Shown: positions 45,593-57,630 of the stretch, in pieces | How the letters are laid out: every line of letters starts with the position of its first letter | Position numbering within the stretch: position 1 is the stretch's first letter | NCBI RefSeq assembly: GCF_016097555.1 | Contig: NC_054701.1 | Location: 3,200,196-3,264,195 of the forward strand | Source: Gigantopelta aegis | Taxonomy: Eukaryota > Mollusca > Gastropoda > Neomphalida > Peltospiridae | Direction of reading: 5' to 3' | DNA length: 64,000 bases | Notes under the pieces: generated by a model | The model's input: the letters and a program-made list of their open reading frames with translations, nothing else | Databases searched by the model: none | Told to the model about the DNA's origin: nothing | Position numbers and translations under genes: made by a program

Positions 45593-45793
45593 ATGGCAGA
45601 TGTAGGCTGGGGATGGTTGGAACAATATGAACAATTTGGTCGTCTTGGTGATCACAAACATGATTTTGAAACCATAACATTTGTGGAAGCAAAGACTAAA
45701 TATTCATCATTCATGCATGCATCTCATGGTATGATATTTGCCAAAGATGATAGAATATTGTGGAAGCTATATAAAGCAAAAGCTGCAGTTTTG
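45593..45793 (+). CDS. NUDT16: NUDT16-like exon 1
   Basis: 67 codons from the first ATG in a TTGATCAATATGG context. HASHGMIFAKDDRILWKLYK aligns with human [20 protein letters not shown]. Donor TTG|GTGTGT. Confidence 0.85.
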
Positions 45794-48700
45794 GTGTGTA
45801 TTTATTAACCCAGACATTGTTTAAAGTTGCCGCTTAGCAATGTTTAAAAGTTACGGCTTAATTTTTTTGAACAGATCATCAAGTTCTGTTTTGCACCTAC
45901 AACTCATTAAAATTAATTTTCGATCATGTTTTCTCTCCCCGAGTTCCTACTTGTGTGTGAGCTAACAAACCACTGTGTATTCATCTCATCCACGTACATA
46001 GAACGTTAGGGTGTAGCTTAGTGGTAGAGCACTCACCTGGGGTCCAATAGGTAACCATTCACTCTCGTCCATGCTTCTTGATCCAGTAGCAACAGAGATG
46101 TTATATATATATTTATATATACTCTTTAAAAAAAAGTAGGGGAACTCTAATAAGAATTTACTATTTCCAAAATTCTAAGGTATATTAGCTGTGGGGAATG
46201 ATTATATGATAATGGTGAATTAATTGGGCAAACATTACAACCGGTAGTTCAGTACTACAGTAGGTTTTATGACCACCAAAGATCTTGGAAGAATGTTTGA
46301 GGTCAAAAGTGAAATTTGAAAGTTGGCGTTTTTTTATCAGTAAATTGCAAATTAAAACTAAAAATGACTAAAAACAAAACAATAACAACTGTATGATCAA
46401 AAGAATGAAAAAAGATTGACAGAAATAATGTTCCACAGTGATTAATGGACCTACCTGGAATTGTCAAAATTGAGAATGACACCCCACGCACGTGTACGGG
46501 GCAACTGCGTGATGCATGTACAATCTATGGAATGTGTTTCTGTGTATTGATAAACAGACCTGAAAGTTCTTAAAGGAGAGGACAATTAAGGCATTTGGCC
46601 TGGTATGCATATTCAACGATATATAATGCACATTATTGCTTAATATCAACACGTATAATCGTATAGTTAATTAATAAAACGGTTAAATGTGACGGCTATA
46701 ATATATAACGGGCGCAGCCATTTTGTACCATCTCAGTGAGTACGCCCTTTGGCGAGCTGGTGGTTACGTAATACTTAACGCGTCACGTCAGGAATGAGCC
46801 TTAAACTAGAGAAACACAATCTACCTGGTTTTTGCGGGATAATAAATAGTCATACATTGCAATATTCTGTAATAATACACATCCCAGTAAGCCAGCAATA
46901 AGTATATCCAGCACTATATATATTTGTTTTTAATACAAAATAAAATACCATTGTTAAAGTGGCTACACAACAAGTCGAAACAATTAACAATGTTTTGCCC
47001 ATGCATTAACCTACGTACTGAAATGATACACGGAGTGTTTTCTTAGTTAATTGGTCTATGCTGTTAGTTGCTTCTACCTGTAATTCCTGATTGGCAGGTG
47101 TGTATTTGACTAGACAAGCCAATTAACTGATGCTGTCTAGACACAAGTGACCGCTTAAACGGGTGGCCGCTGATTACAGGTTGCCACATATATAGTCTTT
47201 AAAACATTTGTTTGTTGTTTCTTGTTTTATCATCTGTACTGCTAATCAACGGATGTATGCTTCACAGTTGACTATAAATTAACTTTTGACATGTCGTCTC
47301 CTTCAGAAATATTCTGACGCCATATAACCATAAATAAAATGTGTTGAGTGCGTCGTTAAATAAAACATTTCCTTCTTTCTTAAATTAACCATTCTTAAGT
47401 TTATTTTCTTTTTTCCATTTAATTCCTACTTCATGCGGTGTATTGTCATAGTAAGTGAATCTACAAATGTCAATTGTATCCTGCCCAGAGGCAATTAGAT
47501 GCAGTCATACTTTCTTAATTGATACACAGTAGGGATGTCGGGACTGAATGGGAATTATATAGTATTCCTGAAGCTGTGAAGATCGGTTATTTGTTGCACC
47601 TTATCGCTGTTGTTAAATATCCCTTTAATATAATAGTAAACATTTACTGTGGCCGCTTAAAACAAGTATTTTAGCGATTTGGGATCCGATTTAAGTGGCC
47701 GCTGGCCGTGTTAGACAGGTGACTGCTTATTACAGGTGCATTTACATTATAAATCGTTTGGGAAGGAAAAAAGTGGCTGCTTAAGGCAGGTGACCACTGA
47801 TTACAGGTGACCGCTAGGACAGGTTTGACTGTATTGTAAAACAAACCGTTATCTACATGAAAAAAATCTAAAACGGTTATCAAGCATTGTGTATTTATGT
47901 GCCATTTTATACTAAATTTGTTAATTATACAATGGTAAATGCACACAAAAACGTAAAAACACCTCTTGATTACAAACATCACAACTCATAGTTACAAATA
48001 TACATATATCAGATTCTTTCATTCTTGTCATATAATCTTTTTTTACGTGATGACGTCCCATTTTTATATAATGTTTTGCATTTTATTGAAGGATAAGGTT
48101 CAGTTAGAATCAACTTAGTTATATGACCACAGAACATTTTTAATTATGTAGAAATTACATTCCAGATGCAGCTGCGATTTGACGGAGTGTTTGGTTTTCC
48201 TGGGGGCCTCGTTGAGCCAGGGGAGGATCCAGTTGATGGGTTGAACCGAGAAATGGAGGAAGAAATTGGTCTGGATTTGAAAAAACACAGTTTCTTGGAC
48301 AGTGACCACATCGCTTCGTTTGTTAATTCAGAAAAATCTTTGGTGCTGCATTTCTTTTTGAAAGAGGTGACATTGGAGGACTTCTGTGTCCTGGAGATGA
48401 ACAACTTAAGGGCACCAGAATATGGCACTGAGGTAATGATTGTCATATTTAATTTCCTTATGTATTATTTTTACATAGTGAATTATTTCAATACAGCAAG
48501 AAAGTGACCTGTTTTGAGCAATTCAAAAGTGTCATTTTGGGGGTTTTCTGTTTACAAATATTCATAATTACACTGGGACCTTTGATAACAATTATTTGGC
48601 ATTTTGGGTATAAAACCCTATTTGATTGCACATTTCACTTACATAAACCAGCTACCTGTGCTTGGTTAGGATCTCTCTGTACACCTAAAAAAATTTGGAA

Positions 48701-49375
48701 TGTCCATGCCAGAAAATATTTTCAAGGTACGTAATAAAACAAAACAGATCATAAGTGTCCCTACTATAGATGGTTATGGGTTTGAAATATTTTGAAATTG
48801 GACACTGCATTTCATGTGCTATACAAATTGTAAACAGCAGTTCTCTTACTGTCATCTATCAACAAACTATTAAAATACATAATTTTACCCGCTGTACTCC
48901 AGGGAACATTTTATTTTCAAAATCTTGATTAGCAATATTTCCAGTCGGTTGAAAATTGAAAATTGATTAGCAAATACTGTTTAATATTTTAAAATTGTGT
49001 ATCGATCTCTGAAACTTATGTAGTGAATCGCGCCGCGATACTGAACAAACTGTTCCCTGTACCTCCCTGGCAGAAACCCTGCAACCCTGTCCTCTCTTAG
49101 CTACCAGTCTATAACAATAAGACTTAAACAACAAAGAAAACAGTTTAATTAACAAGATACATTTTCTCTTGCAGACATATGGTGTAGTTCGTGTTCCCCT
49201 ATTCACCATGGGTGATGGTGTGCGAGGATTTCCAGCATTTTTAGCCAACCATTTCGCAGGCAATGCCCGGGAGGAGCTGTTGATGGCACTAAAACATTGT
49301 AACATTTTAACAGTACAGGAAATACAGACTGCACTTGTTTCTTCAGAAGAGTTTGTGACGAGTGTTCGATCTTGA
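45593..49375 (+). CDS. NUDT16: NUDT16-like Nudix hydrolase (3 exons, 222 aa)
   Basis: Exons 45593-45793, 48166-48432 and 49175-49375, all phase 0 with GT/AG sites, giving 222 aa (human NUDT16 195). Exon 2 carries the Nudix box: GFPGGLVEPGEDPVDGLNRE followed by MEEEIG, with RExxEExG at residues 95-102. Exon 3 (VVRVPLFTMGDGVRGFPAFL, then NHFAGNAREELLMAL) matches the human VRVPLYTLRDGVGGLPTFL segment. In vertebrates NUDT16 removes caps from U8 snoRNA and other RNAs in the nucleus and hydrolyses (deoxy)inosine diphosphates, using divalent metal. A NUDT16L1-type non-catalytic paralog is unlikely because the box residues are intact. Confidence 0.9.
46011..46065 (+). repeat. Isolated SINE head (tRNA-like)
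   Basis: 'gtagcttagtggtagagcac' followed by 'ctggggtccaat'; an A-box-like tRNA head without the rest of a SINE. A genuine tRNA gene is excluded because no cloverleaf 3' half follows. Confidence 0.5.
46119..46565 (-). mobile_element. Tc1-like element 3' end fragment
   Basis: Starts at a TA-flanked 'ctctttaaaaaaaagtaggg' terminus, similar in form to 'ctcttcaaaaaaagaaactt' at 63464. It continues through sequence I associate with the non-coding end of Tc1-like elements. No transposase domain remains. Confidence 0.5.
46572..47110. mobile_element. Second copy of the 38.8 kb DNA element, truncated
   Basis: Closely similar to 38781-39255 with a 25-bp extra segment ('atataacgggcgcagccatt'). The similarity stops where a Tigger-like repeat begins. 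It lies in NUDT16 intron 1. Confidence 0.8.
47135..47831. mobile_element. Tigger/pogo-like non-autonomous element with SINE tail inside
   Basis: The right end 'cctaggacaggtttgactgt'-like terminus at about 47810-47831 matches the Tigger end at 22392-22404. Repeated 'aggtgaccgct/gtggccgct' motifs occur at both sides. A family-A SINE 3' end (47312-47382) is inserted. The left boundary is approximate. Confidence 0.65.
47312..47382 (+). repeat. SINE (family A) 3' end only
   Basis: 'ttctgacgccatataaccat' to 'cgtcgttaaataaaacattt' and CCTTCTTTCTT. Severely 5'-truncated. Confidence 0.85.
48166..48432 (+). CDS. NUDT16: NUDT16-like exon 2
   Basis: 89 codons, MQLRFDGVFGFPGGLV onward; carries the Nudix box. 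Acceptor ACATTCCAG, donor GAG|GTAATG. The exon starts at the same residue as I recall for human (MQMRFDG). Confidence 0.92.
49175..49375 (+). CDS. NUDT16: NUDT16-like exon 3
   Basis: 66 codons plus TGA: TYGVVRVPLFTMGDGVRGFP onward. Acceptor TCTCTTGCAG. An AATAAA at about 49508 is the likely poly-A signal, giving a short 3' UTR. Confidence 0.9.
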   Translation, partial: TYGVVRVPLFTMGDGVRGFPAFLANHFAGNAREELLMALKHCNILTVQEIQTALVSSEEFVTSVRS

Positions 49376-49853
49376 AAGAGTTAACAACTGATTGTTAGGC
49401 TGATAGTAACATGTTCAATATAACTGAGAATGAACATGTTTATGTTTGAGTTCATAAAAACTATGAATATTGTTTACTGATTTTACTGATTATGTATTAT
49501 AGACCGTAATAAAATAAATACTTGATTTTCATACAGATATTTTTCAAAATGGTTGAAAATCAGGGATTTATTTCATTATGGACTTAAAGGCCAACTTGTA
49601 ATAAATTTTTAACTTTTAAGTTATACAGTTTAAGTCTATTTTACTATCTACTTTGTATTCCCAATAATCAGTAAAACGTGTTATTCCAATATTTGCTTTT
49701 ATGTAAGCATTGTAAATCGTCTTACAAAATAATTACGCTAAATGTTCCAAACTTTATTCAGCTACAAGGTTGACATTATTATTCATTATGTCACATCATT
49801 CGTGATTGTTTTTCTCACTGTTCTAGGATTGTCTTTCCCTTTTAGCCAAAAAG

Positions 49854-50170
49854 AAGGAAGGAAGGAAATGTTTTATATAATGACGCACTCAATACATTTT
49901 ATTTATTGTTATATGGCATCGGACATATGGTTAAACACCACACAGATATTGAGAGAGGAAACCTGCTTTCGCCACTTCATGGGCTACTCTTTTTGATTAG
50001 CAGCAAGGAATCCTTTATATGCACCATCCCATAGCGAAGGATAGCACATACCATGGCCTTTGATGTCCCAGTCATGGTGCACTGGCTGGAGCAAGAAATA
50101 ACCCAATGTGCCCACTGATAGGGATCGATCCCAAACTGACCACGCTTTACCACTGGGCTACGTCTCGCCC
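49854..50170 (-). repeat. Full-length SINE (family C) with target duplication
   Basis: Flanked by CCTTTTAGCCAAAAAG on both sides (49838-49853 and 50171-50186). The minus strand has a tRNA head (GGGCGAGACGTAGCCCAGTG), body and AAGGAAGG-type tail. It lies just downstream of the NUDT16-like gene. Confidence 0.95.
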
Positions 50171-50186
50171 CCTTTTAGCCAAAAAG

Positions 50187-51928
50187 CATTTTCAGTTATT
50201 TTTATATCATTAAATTAGACTATTGGACTAAAACATTTCTTGTCTTCTTGGTTTATAAAGTTACCTTTTAAAGGTGCAATCTCAGCTCTTCATCGTCATA
50301 CAGAAATCAACCACAACTAGTGTTTTAATGGGACTGCCATCACTTTGTTGCCACTGCAACATAATCCATGCAACAGAGCCTTTTTAATAACTAAAATCAA
50401 ATAACTATTAGTGTATATTCAGTGCATTTCATGTCATCCTAATGTTTGTATTAACCCAAACTGAATTTTACACCTTAATAAGATATGTACAAAACAATAT
50501 ATATTATGTAATTAAATGAAGGTTGAGCTACAGTAAACACTGTGATGATCAGAAACACATTGAATACAGACACTGATATTCTAAACAAGAAAATGTATTT
50601 ACTTTGTAATTATAGTCTTTAACAAATCTCTGTTAGTTGATAAAATCAACAAAACCAGTACATACTTGCAGGATAGCAACAGCCTGTTTTGAAGCAATAT
50701 TAAACATCTTTTTTATACAGTGTATAACAGTATTACTCATTTAAAGAGCTCCGAAGCAGATAACTTCCACTTTCATACTGGCCAACAAAGTCTTTTTATG
50801 TGACTGATTAGAAATAGAAAACATTGTAAATAAACAAAATTTAAAAATGGTGTCATGCAATGAAACGTAACATGAATGATCCATTCTATATAATGAAATA
50901 TTTAAGATATACTCAACACTACCCCCCCCCCCCCCACCATCACGCACACCAACGCCATACCTAGAGTCTATTCCATGTGGAAAGCCTTTTTTCATGAAAT
51001 GTGCTACCAGTTATCTATTTCTGAATCGATTATTTTCTAAATTGTACATAAAAATTGTATTTTTTTGGTTATTTCCAAACCACTTTTACTTTTCTTCTTG
51101 CATCAAACCAAACTAAAATTATTTACAAAGAACATTTTTGTTGGAAGATGGGAGGGACTATAATTATATGTCTATATTATACAATTAATGAATCATGATC
51201 CAGTACCTCGCACAAATTGACACACACACCCCCATCATGACCCATGCAATATATAATGTGTTCTGATGCCGATGTGTGTGTTACAAAGTACATATAAAGT
51301 ACGTTAGGTCACCTAATAGCCACTTATTAAATCATGTTCATGTTCAGTAAGTATTCCTTTTTTTAAAGTTAACTCCCCTTGACTGCTTTGATTTCATCGT
51401 ATATTAACGTGAAGATTTTAAGGTTGTCCGGTTTTTCGTCTTAACTCGATACTATGCAGAAACATTCAAATTGGCAAAGCCATTTGGGCCATTCTTCTGG
51501 TTTAGAGAATGGAAATAATTCTGAAGATTTAACTTGAAAAGATGCCATTATTCATTTATATATCATACATGGACAGTGAAATGTTATTCAGTGTTAAACT
51601 ACTAGGCATTTTGTAAAAGGCACAAACTGTACTTGACAATTACGTATTTTTTTCAAAGCATTTTTTCATATGTTAATTTGACTCCATAACTTGTTTTTAT
51701 ACAAATCCTAAGGCATACGTCACATCTGACACCATGTTTGATATGTTGTTATCATTTCAAGATGTTCAATTTCTATAAACTTATATATATATATATATAT
51801 AAGCGGCCATGATGATAGAGGGGGTGGCAGCTACATCACAGGAACCTGTCATGATAACTACTGTCATATTGCTAGTAAGCTAACACTATGGCCTCCTGTC
51901 TAAATGGACATGTTGCTTACAATTATTT
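50187..51928. other. Intergenic DNA, nothing recognised
   Basis: AT-rich. A C run lies at 50922-50936 and a (TA)n at 51782-51802. No conserved frame. Confidence 0.45.
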
Positions 51929-51941
51929 GTTCTTTGTAATC

Positions 51942-52336
51942 AAAGAAAGAAAGAAATGTTTTATTTAACGACACTCAACACATTTTATTTACGGTTATAT
52001 GGCGTCAGACATATGGTTACTGACTACACAGATTTTGAGAGGAAACCCGCTGTCGCGACTACATGGGCTACTCTTTCCGATTAGCAGCAAGGGATCTTTT
52101 ATTTGTGCTTCCCACAGGCAGGATAGCACAAACCATGGCCTTTGTTGAACCAGTTATGGATCACTGGTCGGTGTAAGTGGTTTACACCTACCCATTGGTA
52201 GGTGTAGCCTTGCGGAGCACTCACTCAGGGTTTGGTGTCGGTATCTGGATTAAAAATCCCATGCCTCGACTGGGATCCGAACCCAGTACCTACCAGCCTG
52301 TATACTGATGGCCTAACCACGACGCCACCGAGGCCG
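51942..52336 (-). repeat. Full-length tRNA-derived SINE (family A)
   Basis: Target duplication GTTCTTTGTAATC (51929-51941 and 52337-52349). On the minus strand it starts CCGGCCTCGGTGGCGTCGTG with an A-box-like 'gtggttaggc' and B box 'ggttcggatcc', and ends in an ACATTTCTTTCTTTC-type tail. It is the reference copy for family A in this window. Confidence 0.96.
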
Positions 52337-52383
52337 GTTCTTTGTAATCGGTGTAGGGCATAGATATAAAGAATAATAAATGA

Positions 52384-52443
52384 GTGTCCGCTAGATACCA
52401 TTTATCTTATGAGTTGTAAGATAAATGGTATCTAACGGACACA
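52384..52443. repeat. 26-bp-arm hairpin within a shared repeat
   Basis: Left arm 'gtgtccgctagataccattt...' and right arm '...aaatggtatctaacggacac' pair over 26 bp with one mismatch and a loop of about 7 nt. It belongs to a repeat also present at 26920-27160. Confidence 0.85.
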
Positions 52444-52620
52444 AATGTATTACTCTATTTCTTACATATTCTCAAAAACAAGGTATTAAGCAAATTTTGA
52501 CATCTTTTTCGACTCAACGTTATTTACACCCCTTGCACATATGCATCACAGACAAATGATTGTAATGTTAACTATACGTCACAGTGTAATCGATTCCGAT
52601 CGTTCTGTTTTTTCATTGGT
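52400..52620. repeat. Interspersed repeat shared with 26.9-27.2 kb
   Basis: Shared order of motifs 'gagttgtaagataaa', 'tctaacRgacacaaatgta', 'atcacagacaaatgattg' and 'gtcacagtgtaatcRattYc'. Non-coding. Confidence 0.75.
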
Positions 52621-52949
52621 GATGTAATCATCATCTAGGAGCAGCCAGTCGTATGTATTGAAATTGTTAACACATGTACATGTGTAAACAAGTATGTGTT
52701 ATCAAAAATAACAAATGATGTTCTTACCAACGGGGTGTAAGAAAACAGGGTCATTTTGTTTTGAATAAGAAATCTGGATAAATACATACTTTCCTGATTC
52801 TAATACAACTTTCCTTTAGTTTGCTAAGGACTGCCTACTTGAATCATAATTTGATATTTAAAGCTTGAATATAAGTGCAAGTTCACCAAAAGGTAATAAG
52901 CTTAATATTAATTTAAAAAAGATCACACACCTCAGCAATCTGGGCTGTC

Positions 52950-53090
52950 TGTGCAGGACAGTGGTTTAGTGGTTAGTGAGAAAGAAGTCGATTTAGTGGC
53001 TTTACACCTACACATTGAGTCGTTAAACTCATTCTGGGTGGGAGCCGGTACCGGGGTGTGAATGGCTTACCTGCTAGAGATGCATGTTAT
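52950..53090 (-). repeat. Partial SINE (family D)
   Basis: 'ggtggttagtgagaaagaag', 'acacctacacattgagtcgt' and 'gggagccggtaccggg', the minus-strand form of the SINE seen at 57092. Confidence 0.7.
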
Positions 53091-53534
53091 AACCAGTATA
53101 CTGGTACACATGTAGTCATTAAACATTCATTAATTCATTCGGTATACTGGTATACCTCAATATAAATTTTTAATGATATGTATTGCAATATTTTTCTATC
53201 CTATTAGTATCTTACACTTATATATTTTGTACATGTGTTAGTGCACAAGTATTGTATTTTCAAATAAAAACTTCCAGTTTAAGAAAAGAAACAATAGTTT
53301 CACATGTTTGGAATGAATTTTGATTGACTGGTGTATTATTGTATTAAATTATACATGAAATTAGAGCACTTTGTAAATTGTAATAATTGAGAATTGGTCT
53401 TCACAATATGTCATGGTACGTATCACAATTGAGGTTCCTATGTCGCAGTATTTTGCAATAAGAACATTTTGGCAATACCCATCTGTATTAACCACTACAC
53501 TACCAAGGTTAGGTATAATCCATTTGTTATTTAT

Positions 53535-53655
53535 ACTTCCAACCAGTGCACCACGATCAGTATATCAACGGCCTTGGTATGTACTGTACTGTCTGTGGGA
53601 AATGACTTATAACAGATCACTTGTTGCTGATGGAAAAATGTAGCAGGTTTTCTCT
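53535..53655 (+). repeat. SINE (family B) remnant
   Basis: 'aaccagtgcaccacgatcag' to 'aaaaatgtagcaggttttct'; only the body remains. Confidence 0.75.
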
Positions 53656-54049
53656 AATGTCCTGTTCTCCTGCAGAAATTTACTCATGTAAGTATATTTG
53701 TGTATGGATTATAAATATTCATGTGAGCAAAAGTATATTTACTTTGTGTTGACAGGTGGTGATAGTGACAGGTGTAGTTGGTTAACAGCATCCAACATGA
53801 GCAGTCTACTTATTGCAAAGAGAAGGAGAGGTTTTCAGTATTACTAAAGCACAGGTCTTGTTCTTGGATTAGCTCAAGAAAAGATAATTTGGTGTTGTTT
53901 AACTTGTATATCAGTACTGATATGTTGTTATATGTTGTTAAGTATGGATTTTGAGAGGTGTTTGTTGTTGTTGCTGTTTTTGTTAATTGGTGACATTCTC
54001 AAACATATCATTTTTATTATATACATTGTCTATTTTACAAGTCATAGTT

Positions 54050-54300
54050 CCCTGTCGGTGGACCCATTAGGCTATTTCTCATTCCAGCCAATGCTCCACA
54101 ACTGGTATATCAAAGGCTGTAGTATGTACTATTCTGTCTGTGGGATAATGCATATAAAAGATCCCTTGCTACTTACTGAAAATTGTAGTGGGTTTCCACT
54201 CTTAAGACTAAATGTTACAATTACCAACTGTTTGACATCCAGTAGCTGATGATTGAATAAATCAGTGTGCTCTAGTGGTGTCATTAAACAAAACAAACTT
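54050..54300 (+). repeat. SINE (family B), 5'-truncated
   Basis: 'ggtggacccattaggctatt' through 'ataaaagatcccttgctact' to the tail 'gtggtgtcattaaacaaaac'. Confidence 0.88.
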
Positions 54301-54529
54301 TTTATTTTCTTTCAGCAATATCAATAATATATAATACATACATGTCTGTGCCAAAACACCCCAAAATGTTAGTGCCATAAATTGAACAAGAATGCATGGA
54401 TATCTATCTCATGGCAGTTGCAATTAAAAAATATGTTGTGTTGATATTAATTGTTTAATTTTTGTAGGGAATATAGGTATATCATGCTTATGACACAATA
54501 TATGGATTATAAGCAGTTAAATTCATCAT

Positions 54530-54715
54530 ATTGGTCATTGTTTTAATATCTTTATTTTTGTATCAAAGAAGTTGGATTTTTAATTGTGGTTTGTATTTGT
54601 CATTTGTATGGGTCATAACCGGTTTAATTTATTTTATCTGGCCATTGTTTTAATATCTTTATTTTTGTATTAAAGAAGTGGGATTTTTAATTATGGTTTG
54701 TATTTGTTGTTTGTT
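54530..54715. repeat. Imperfect direct duplication, unit about 112 bp
   Basis: Two copies of 'ttggtcattgttttaatatc' / 'ctggccattgttttaatatc' followed by 'tttatttttgtat' and 'aagaagtKggatttttaatt', about 112 bp apart. Confidence 0.85.
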
Positions 54716-55574
54716 GTATGTCTGTTGTTACTTGAACTTGGATACAAGCAGTTTTTCAAAAACAAATTGATTTATGAAGATCAAATGTATTCCTCTACAT
54801 ACTGACATTTTAAAGCTAAATTTCTGTTACTTTCGACCTGTAGATATTCATGGCATGTTCATGTACAAATGTCTGGCCACATTGTAAATTTAAGAGTTCA
54901 TTAAAAAAAGAAGTGGACATACCTCACAGTTTCAGCTTTGGACTTGTCTGCTGGAAATACACATTGTTTAGGTCCAATGTTAATGTTTTGCTGTATTGGT
55001 AATATATAATTATAATTAATAATGTGCTTTATAGCTGGCTTAAAAAAAAAACACCTGAATTATCTTATTTGTTTTTTAACAACTTAATATCCCATAATAT
55101 ATATATATTAGATGTACTGAAGGAAACAAATAAGGGAACATGAAATTTTAGATGAAATGTAGTTATGGCTGTATAAAATACAAAGATGTAATGTGGGGTT
55201 GAATATCAGTAGTATTTAGTGGAATGTCAATAACATGGTTACCTACCCACACTATGGATGAGGGTTTTGGGTATTTCTTGTTACTACTTGTGTGGTCTCT
55301 CATTTCTTTCTGTTAGTATATTTAGTTTTATTATCTAATATTTTTGGGTAGACTCAGGCTTTTAAGAGTCTTAGTAACAATGGACTCAGTCTTTTGTGTA
55401 CATTCGTAAATCATACTTAGTCTTATTTGATTTTCATCATATGTTAAACTAATCTTACAAATACATGTGTGTATGCACACAGGGAAGCACGTGCTTATGC
55501 ACAAACAAAAATACACAATAATCTGTTCCTCTTCTATTCTATTTTTTATAAAAACAAAATGGAGTAAAACATTA

Positions 55575-55915
55575 TGTAGCTCGGTGGTAGAGTACGTGCA
55601 AGTTAGTTTGAGGTTTGATGGGTTTCAAGATCGATCTCCTGCCATGGGCGGCACAGTGTAAAAAATAGTGGTATGGCTCGTGGTTGCCAGACTCTCCTTT
55701 CAAGTTACTTGTAAGGACATTTTCACAGATATAACAAATATAACCCACACACACAAAAGTGGTATGGCCATTACCGTACCGGCTGTACCGTCTGCACCAC
55801 CCCTGATTTGGTGGGGGTTTTCCAATCCTAGCTATTGTGTAATAACTTGTACATCAAAGGCCATGGTATGTACTACACTAAAGGTAATGTCCTGTCTTGT
55901 CTATGGGGATATAGA
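55575..55915 (+). repeat. SINE (family B) head and rearranged body
   Basis: Head 'gtagctcggtggtagagtac' with a 'caagatcgatctcc' B-box region at 55577-55640. Body piece 'catcaaaggccatggtatgt' at about 55850. The two pieces are separated by unrelated sequence. Confidence 0.6.
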
Positions 55916-55983
55916 GGATTTCTGGCTGTGTTTTAGAGGGATGGCCTGTGTGACAACAATGGCTTTTCTCTCTTTTGTTACCC

Positions 55984-56370
55984 CGGCCTCGGTGGCGTCA
56001 TGGTTAGGCCATCGGTCTACAGGCTGGTAGATACTGGGTTCGGATCCCAGTCGAGGCATGGGATTTTTATTCCAGATACCGACTCCAAACCCTGAGTGAG
56101 TGCTCCGTAAGGCTCAATGGGTAGGTGTAAACCACTTGCACCGACCAGTGATCCATAACTGGTTCAACAAAGGCCATGGTTTGTGCTATTCTGCTTGTGG
56201 GAAGCGCAAATAAAAGATCCCTTGCTGTTAATCGGAAGAGTAGCCCATGTAGTGGCGACAGCGGGTTTCCTCTCAAAATCTATGTGGTCCTTAACCATAT
56301 GTCTGACGCCATATAACCGTAAATAAAAAGTGTTGAGTGCGTCGTTAAATAAGTCATTTCTTTCTTTCTT
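55984..56370 (+). repeat. Full-length SINE (family A)
   Basis: Target duplication TCTCTTTTGTTACCC (55969-55983 and 56371-56385). Starts 'cggcctcggtggcgtcatgg', B box 'gggttcggatccc', and ends with a (CTTT)n tail. Confidence 0.95.
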
Positions 56371-56420
56371 TCTCTTTTGTTACCCAAAATTTTAAATAAC
56401 AAATGGAGTAAAAGTTAAAG

Positions 56421-56702
56421 TTTGTTTTGTTTATTGACACCACTAGAGCATTGTTTATTTATCATTGTCAAACATTTGGTAATTCTGACATGTAGTCATC
56501 AGAGGAAACTTGCTTCATTTTTCCCAATATAGCAATGAATCTTTTATATGCACTTTCGCACAGACAGGAAAGCATGTACCACAGACTTGGACCAGTTGTG
56601 GTGCACTGGTCGGAATAAGAAAAAAAAAACAATCAGTTGAAGTGGTTTGATCCTGCGACATAAGCACCTCAAGCGAGCACTCAACCAACTGTGCTAAGAC
56701 CT
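56421..56702 (-). repeat. Diverged SINE (family B)
   Basis: Minus orientation: tail 'agtttgttttgtttattgac', body 'atatgcactttcgcacagac', and a degraded tRNA head ending near 'aaccaactgtgctaagac'. Confidence 0.8.
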
Positions 56703-57091
56703 TTGATTATCTTTATTTAAAATTATGGGTAGGATCAAGTTAATTCTTACTATATGCATTTATTTATTTATTTTATTTTAAATCATGTTCCTGTGTAAAA
56801 AAAAAAAAAAAAAAAATACCTTTTTTAAAAATATATTTCGTCTTTGTGTAGAAAGAAAAGGTTTGTTTTACTGTGAACTAGCATACATTTATTAAATTGT
56901 CTTGAGCAACTTGTTTTTTTATTGATTTATTTTATTATTTTATTTTATTTATTTCATTTTATTTTATTTCATTTTTTATTTGACTATTAAATTAGTATTC
57001 TGAATGGAAAAAAAAATCAAAAATTATTTATATCCAGTATTTGTTGGTATGGTATGGGAAATGTTTGAAGAGCCTCCATCAGAAAACTGTG

Positions 57092-57360
57092 AATCCGGCC
57101 TCGGTGATGCAGTGGTTAAGCCATCAGATAACAGGCTGGCAGGTACAGGGTTCGCAGCCAGATACCGACTCCAACCCTGAGCAAGTTCTCAAGGGCTCAA
57201 TTGGTAGGTGTATGGCCACTACACACTCTTCTCTCTCACTAACCAATTAATAACTAACCCACAGTCCTGGACAGAGAGCCCGGGTAGCTGAGGTGTGTGC
57301 CCAGGACAGCGTGCTTGAACCTTAATTGGATATAAGCATGAAAATAAGTTGAAATGAAAA
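57092..57360 (+). repeat. SINE (family D)
   Basis: tRNA-like head 'ccggcctcggtgatgcagtg' with B box 'gggttcgcagcc', body 'gagcccgggtagctgaggtg', and end 'ataagcatgaaaataagttg'. It shares its head type with family A but has a different body. Confidence 0.85.
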
Positions 57361-57630
57361 AATAAACTTGAAATATTTGGTGTGAGCACAACCTGTTATC
57401 AACAGAGTTCTGTCCACACAGTATTTCTATTAGTTTGATTAACTAGTTAACATATCATATAAAAAAATTCGTTAACTAAAAAAATAAAGCAAAAATATTT
57501 ACTATTATTATTATTTTTATTGTCAATTCCCTCTCCATCATAATATTACTACTCATCCTAAAGTCGTAACGTAACAAGAACGATAACCCTTCCAACACAG
57601 TTGTAAAATATCGCCAGTGATAATTTAGGA

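Noticed and set aside
46011-46065. Possible tRNA gene
   Set aside because: Only an A-box-like tRNA 5' part is present; there is no anticodon arm or T-arm pairing, and the same sequence heads the local SINEs.
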